Shown here: in pieces, positions 63,130 to 64,000 of the stretch | How positions within the stretch are numbered: the stretch's first letter is position 1 | Layout of the letters: every line of letters starts with the position of its first letter | From: Eumeta japonica | Lineage: Eukaryota; Arthropoda; Insecta; Lepidoptera; Psychidae | Direction of reading: 5' to 3' | Assembly: GCA_005406025.1 (NCBI GenBank) | Contig: BGZK01001301.1 | Coordinates: forward strand, 109,873-173,872 | Length of the DNA stretch: 64,000 bases | Program-made: the position numbers and the translations under genes | The notes under the pieces: model-generated | What the model was told of the DNA's origin: nothing | Database searches by the model: none | The model's input: the letters and a program-made list of their open reading frames with translations, nothing else

Positions 63130-64000
63130 TGTTAGTAACAACGTTCACTTAAAGATGAAGTACGAAAACAGAAACAAACAATAAAAATATTAAATAACAA
63201 CAATAAACTAGTAATAACAATAATAATTAATTGATATTTATCAAAAATTAACAGAGGTTAAAGGTAAAAGACGCTTTCATGACACGAGACGCCAATGAAA
63301 GTGTACAGTGTTACCAACAGACATGATCACAATGTCTATTTTATTGCAATCATATAAAAATATTAAAATCCATCTAATTACTTCAATCTTATTTTAAGGA
63401 CGTATAATTATATAATGCAACTAATCATATTTTTTTTAGAAAAGTAATGTGTATATTAATTAATTTTTATATGATTATATTTATTTTAAGCTTAAAGCGC
63501 TATCTGTCAATATTTTTTTAAAAAATTGGTAAAAAGCTTGCTGTGCTCTCATATAGATGGCGCGGCGTATTGCCTTTATTTGCGGCGTAAATTTGTTCCG
63601 AGCTACACCCCCCTGATATCAGTGGTCACTGAGCAGTACTATTGTATGGATCATAGTGTTCCCAGTACAATGGTAGGTTCTAGAATATTCTTTTTATCAC
63701 AAAATGAAATGATTTTATGCGTTTTTATTGTAAAAGTTAAAGGACAAAATATGACGTATACATGCTTTAACATTTTTGTGATTTGATCTACTTTCAAGAT
63801 ACCTAAATAATTTTATATTCATAATTTGTCCATGAGTAAGGAGGAGCTATAATATCGAAAAAACGTTTTTAAAGTCATAAATGTGTATAGGTAGATGTTC
63901 AGAACATATTCACTTTTCCTACAATTATTTAATACATTCTAGGGCCATTTCAAGTGTCAAATAAATTGCTATTTCTTCGATGCGAGTAATGTCTTGATAA
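63130..64000. other. Upstream flank of the THAP gene, no feature seen
   Basis: This is AT-rich DNA with an 86-codon plus-strand frame (63526-63786) that lacks coding character and starts near an AGATGGCGC motif (63555-63563). The THAP promoter should lie at its left end, but no element is identifiable. Confidence 0.45.

Overview
The window looks like nuclear DNA from a moth or butterfly (Lepidoptera). It is AT-rich, split into small exons by canonical GT..AG introns, and carries interspersed repeat families familiar from lepidopteran genomes: tRNA-derived SINEs, an RTE-type LINE, mariner copies, a Ty3/gypsy integrase remnant and an 'AACCGGCCAAGT'-headed repeat. No bacterial, phage or organellar organisation is visible. 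The species assignment is an inference from repeat style and protein similarity.

Region 1-10.1 kb (minus strand) holds five consecutive exons of Amphiphysin (Amph), the BAR-domain membrane-curvature protein. They splice together in frame (907-1099, 4989-5159, 5843-5947, 7444-7634, 9969-10104) and give about 265 residues covering most of the BAR domain and the start of the linker. The first exon (initiator Met) was not found, and the SH3-encoding 3' exons lie beyond position 1.

Region 10.1-55 kb has almost no recognisable protein-coding sequence. It contains repeats and many short CpG/GC-rich islets in AT-rich DNA that look like promoters or regulatory elements. Larger elements are a broken RTE LINE (15.1-17.4 kb, minus), two tRNA-type SINEs (21.7 and 36.4 kb), mariner fragments (26.3-27.5 kb), a gypsy integrase remnant (35.5-35.96 kb, minus), a decayed repeat block (38.0-39.1 kb) and a 127-bp tandem repeat (51.76-51.97 kb). 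Two weak plus-strand exon candidates are proposed: a possible mitochondrial-presequence first exon at 40463-40598 and an Ala/Gln-rich segment at 46249-46335.

Region 55-64 kb is more uniformly AT-rich. On the minus strand at 61533-63129 it carries a compact three-exon gene, predicted here from splice-phase matching. It joins a complete C2CH THAP zinc finger to a short tail resembling a late motif of P-element/THAP9 transposases, with the catalytic core missing. This is the most interesting coding feature of the window: a THAP-only P-transposase derivative similar in layout to internally deleted P repressors.

Notable DNA-level structures are two clusters of paired short-loop hairpins (4800-4900 and 11538-11607), a 27-bp perfect hairpin at 3022-3086, an inverted pair of CRE palindromes at 29305-29376, and two convergent CTCF-like motifs at 22.6 and 30.9 kb. 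No rRNA, functional tRNA, CRISPR array or bacterial-type element was seen.
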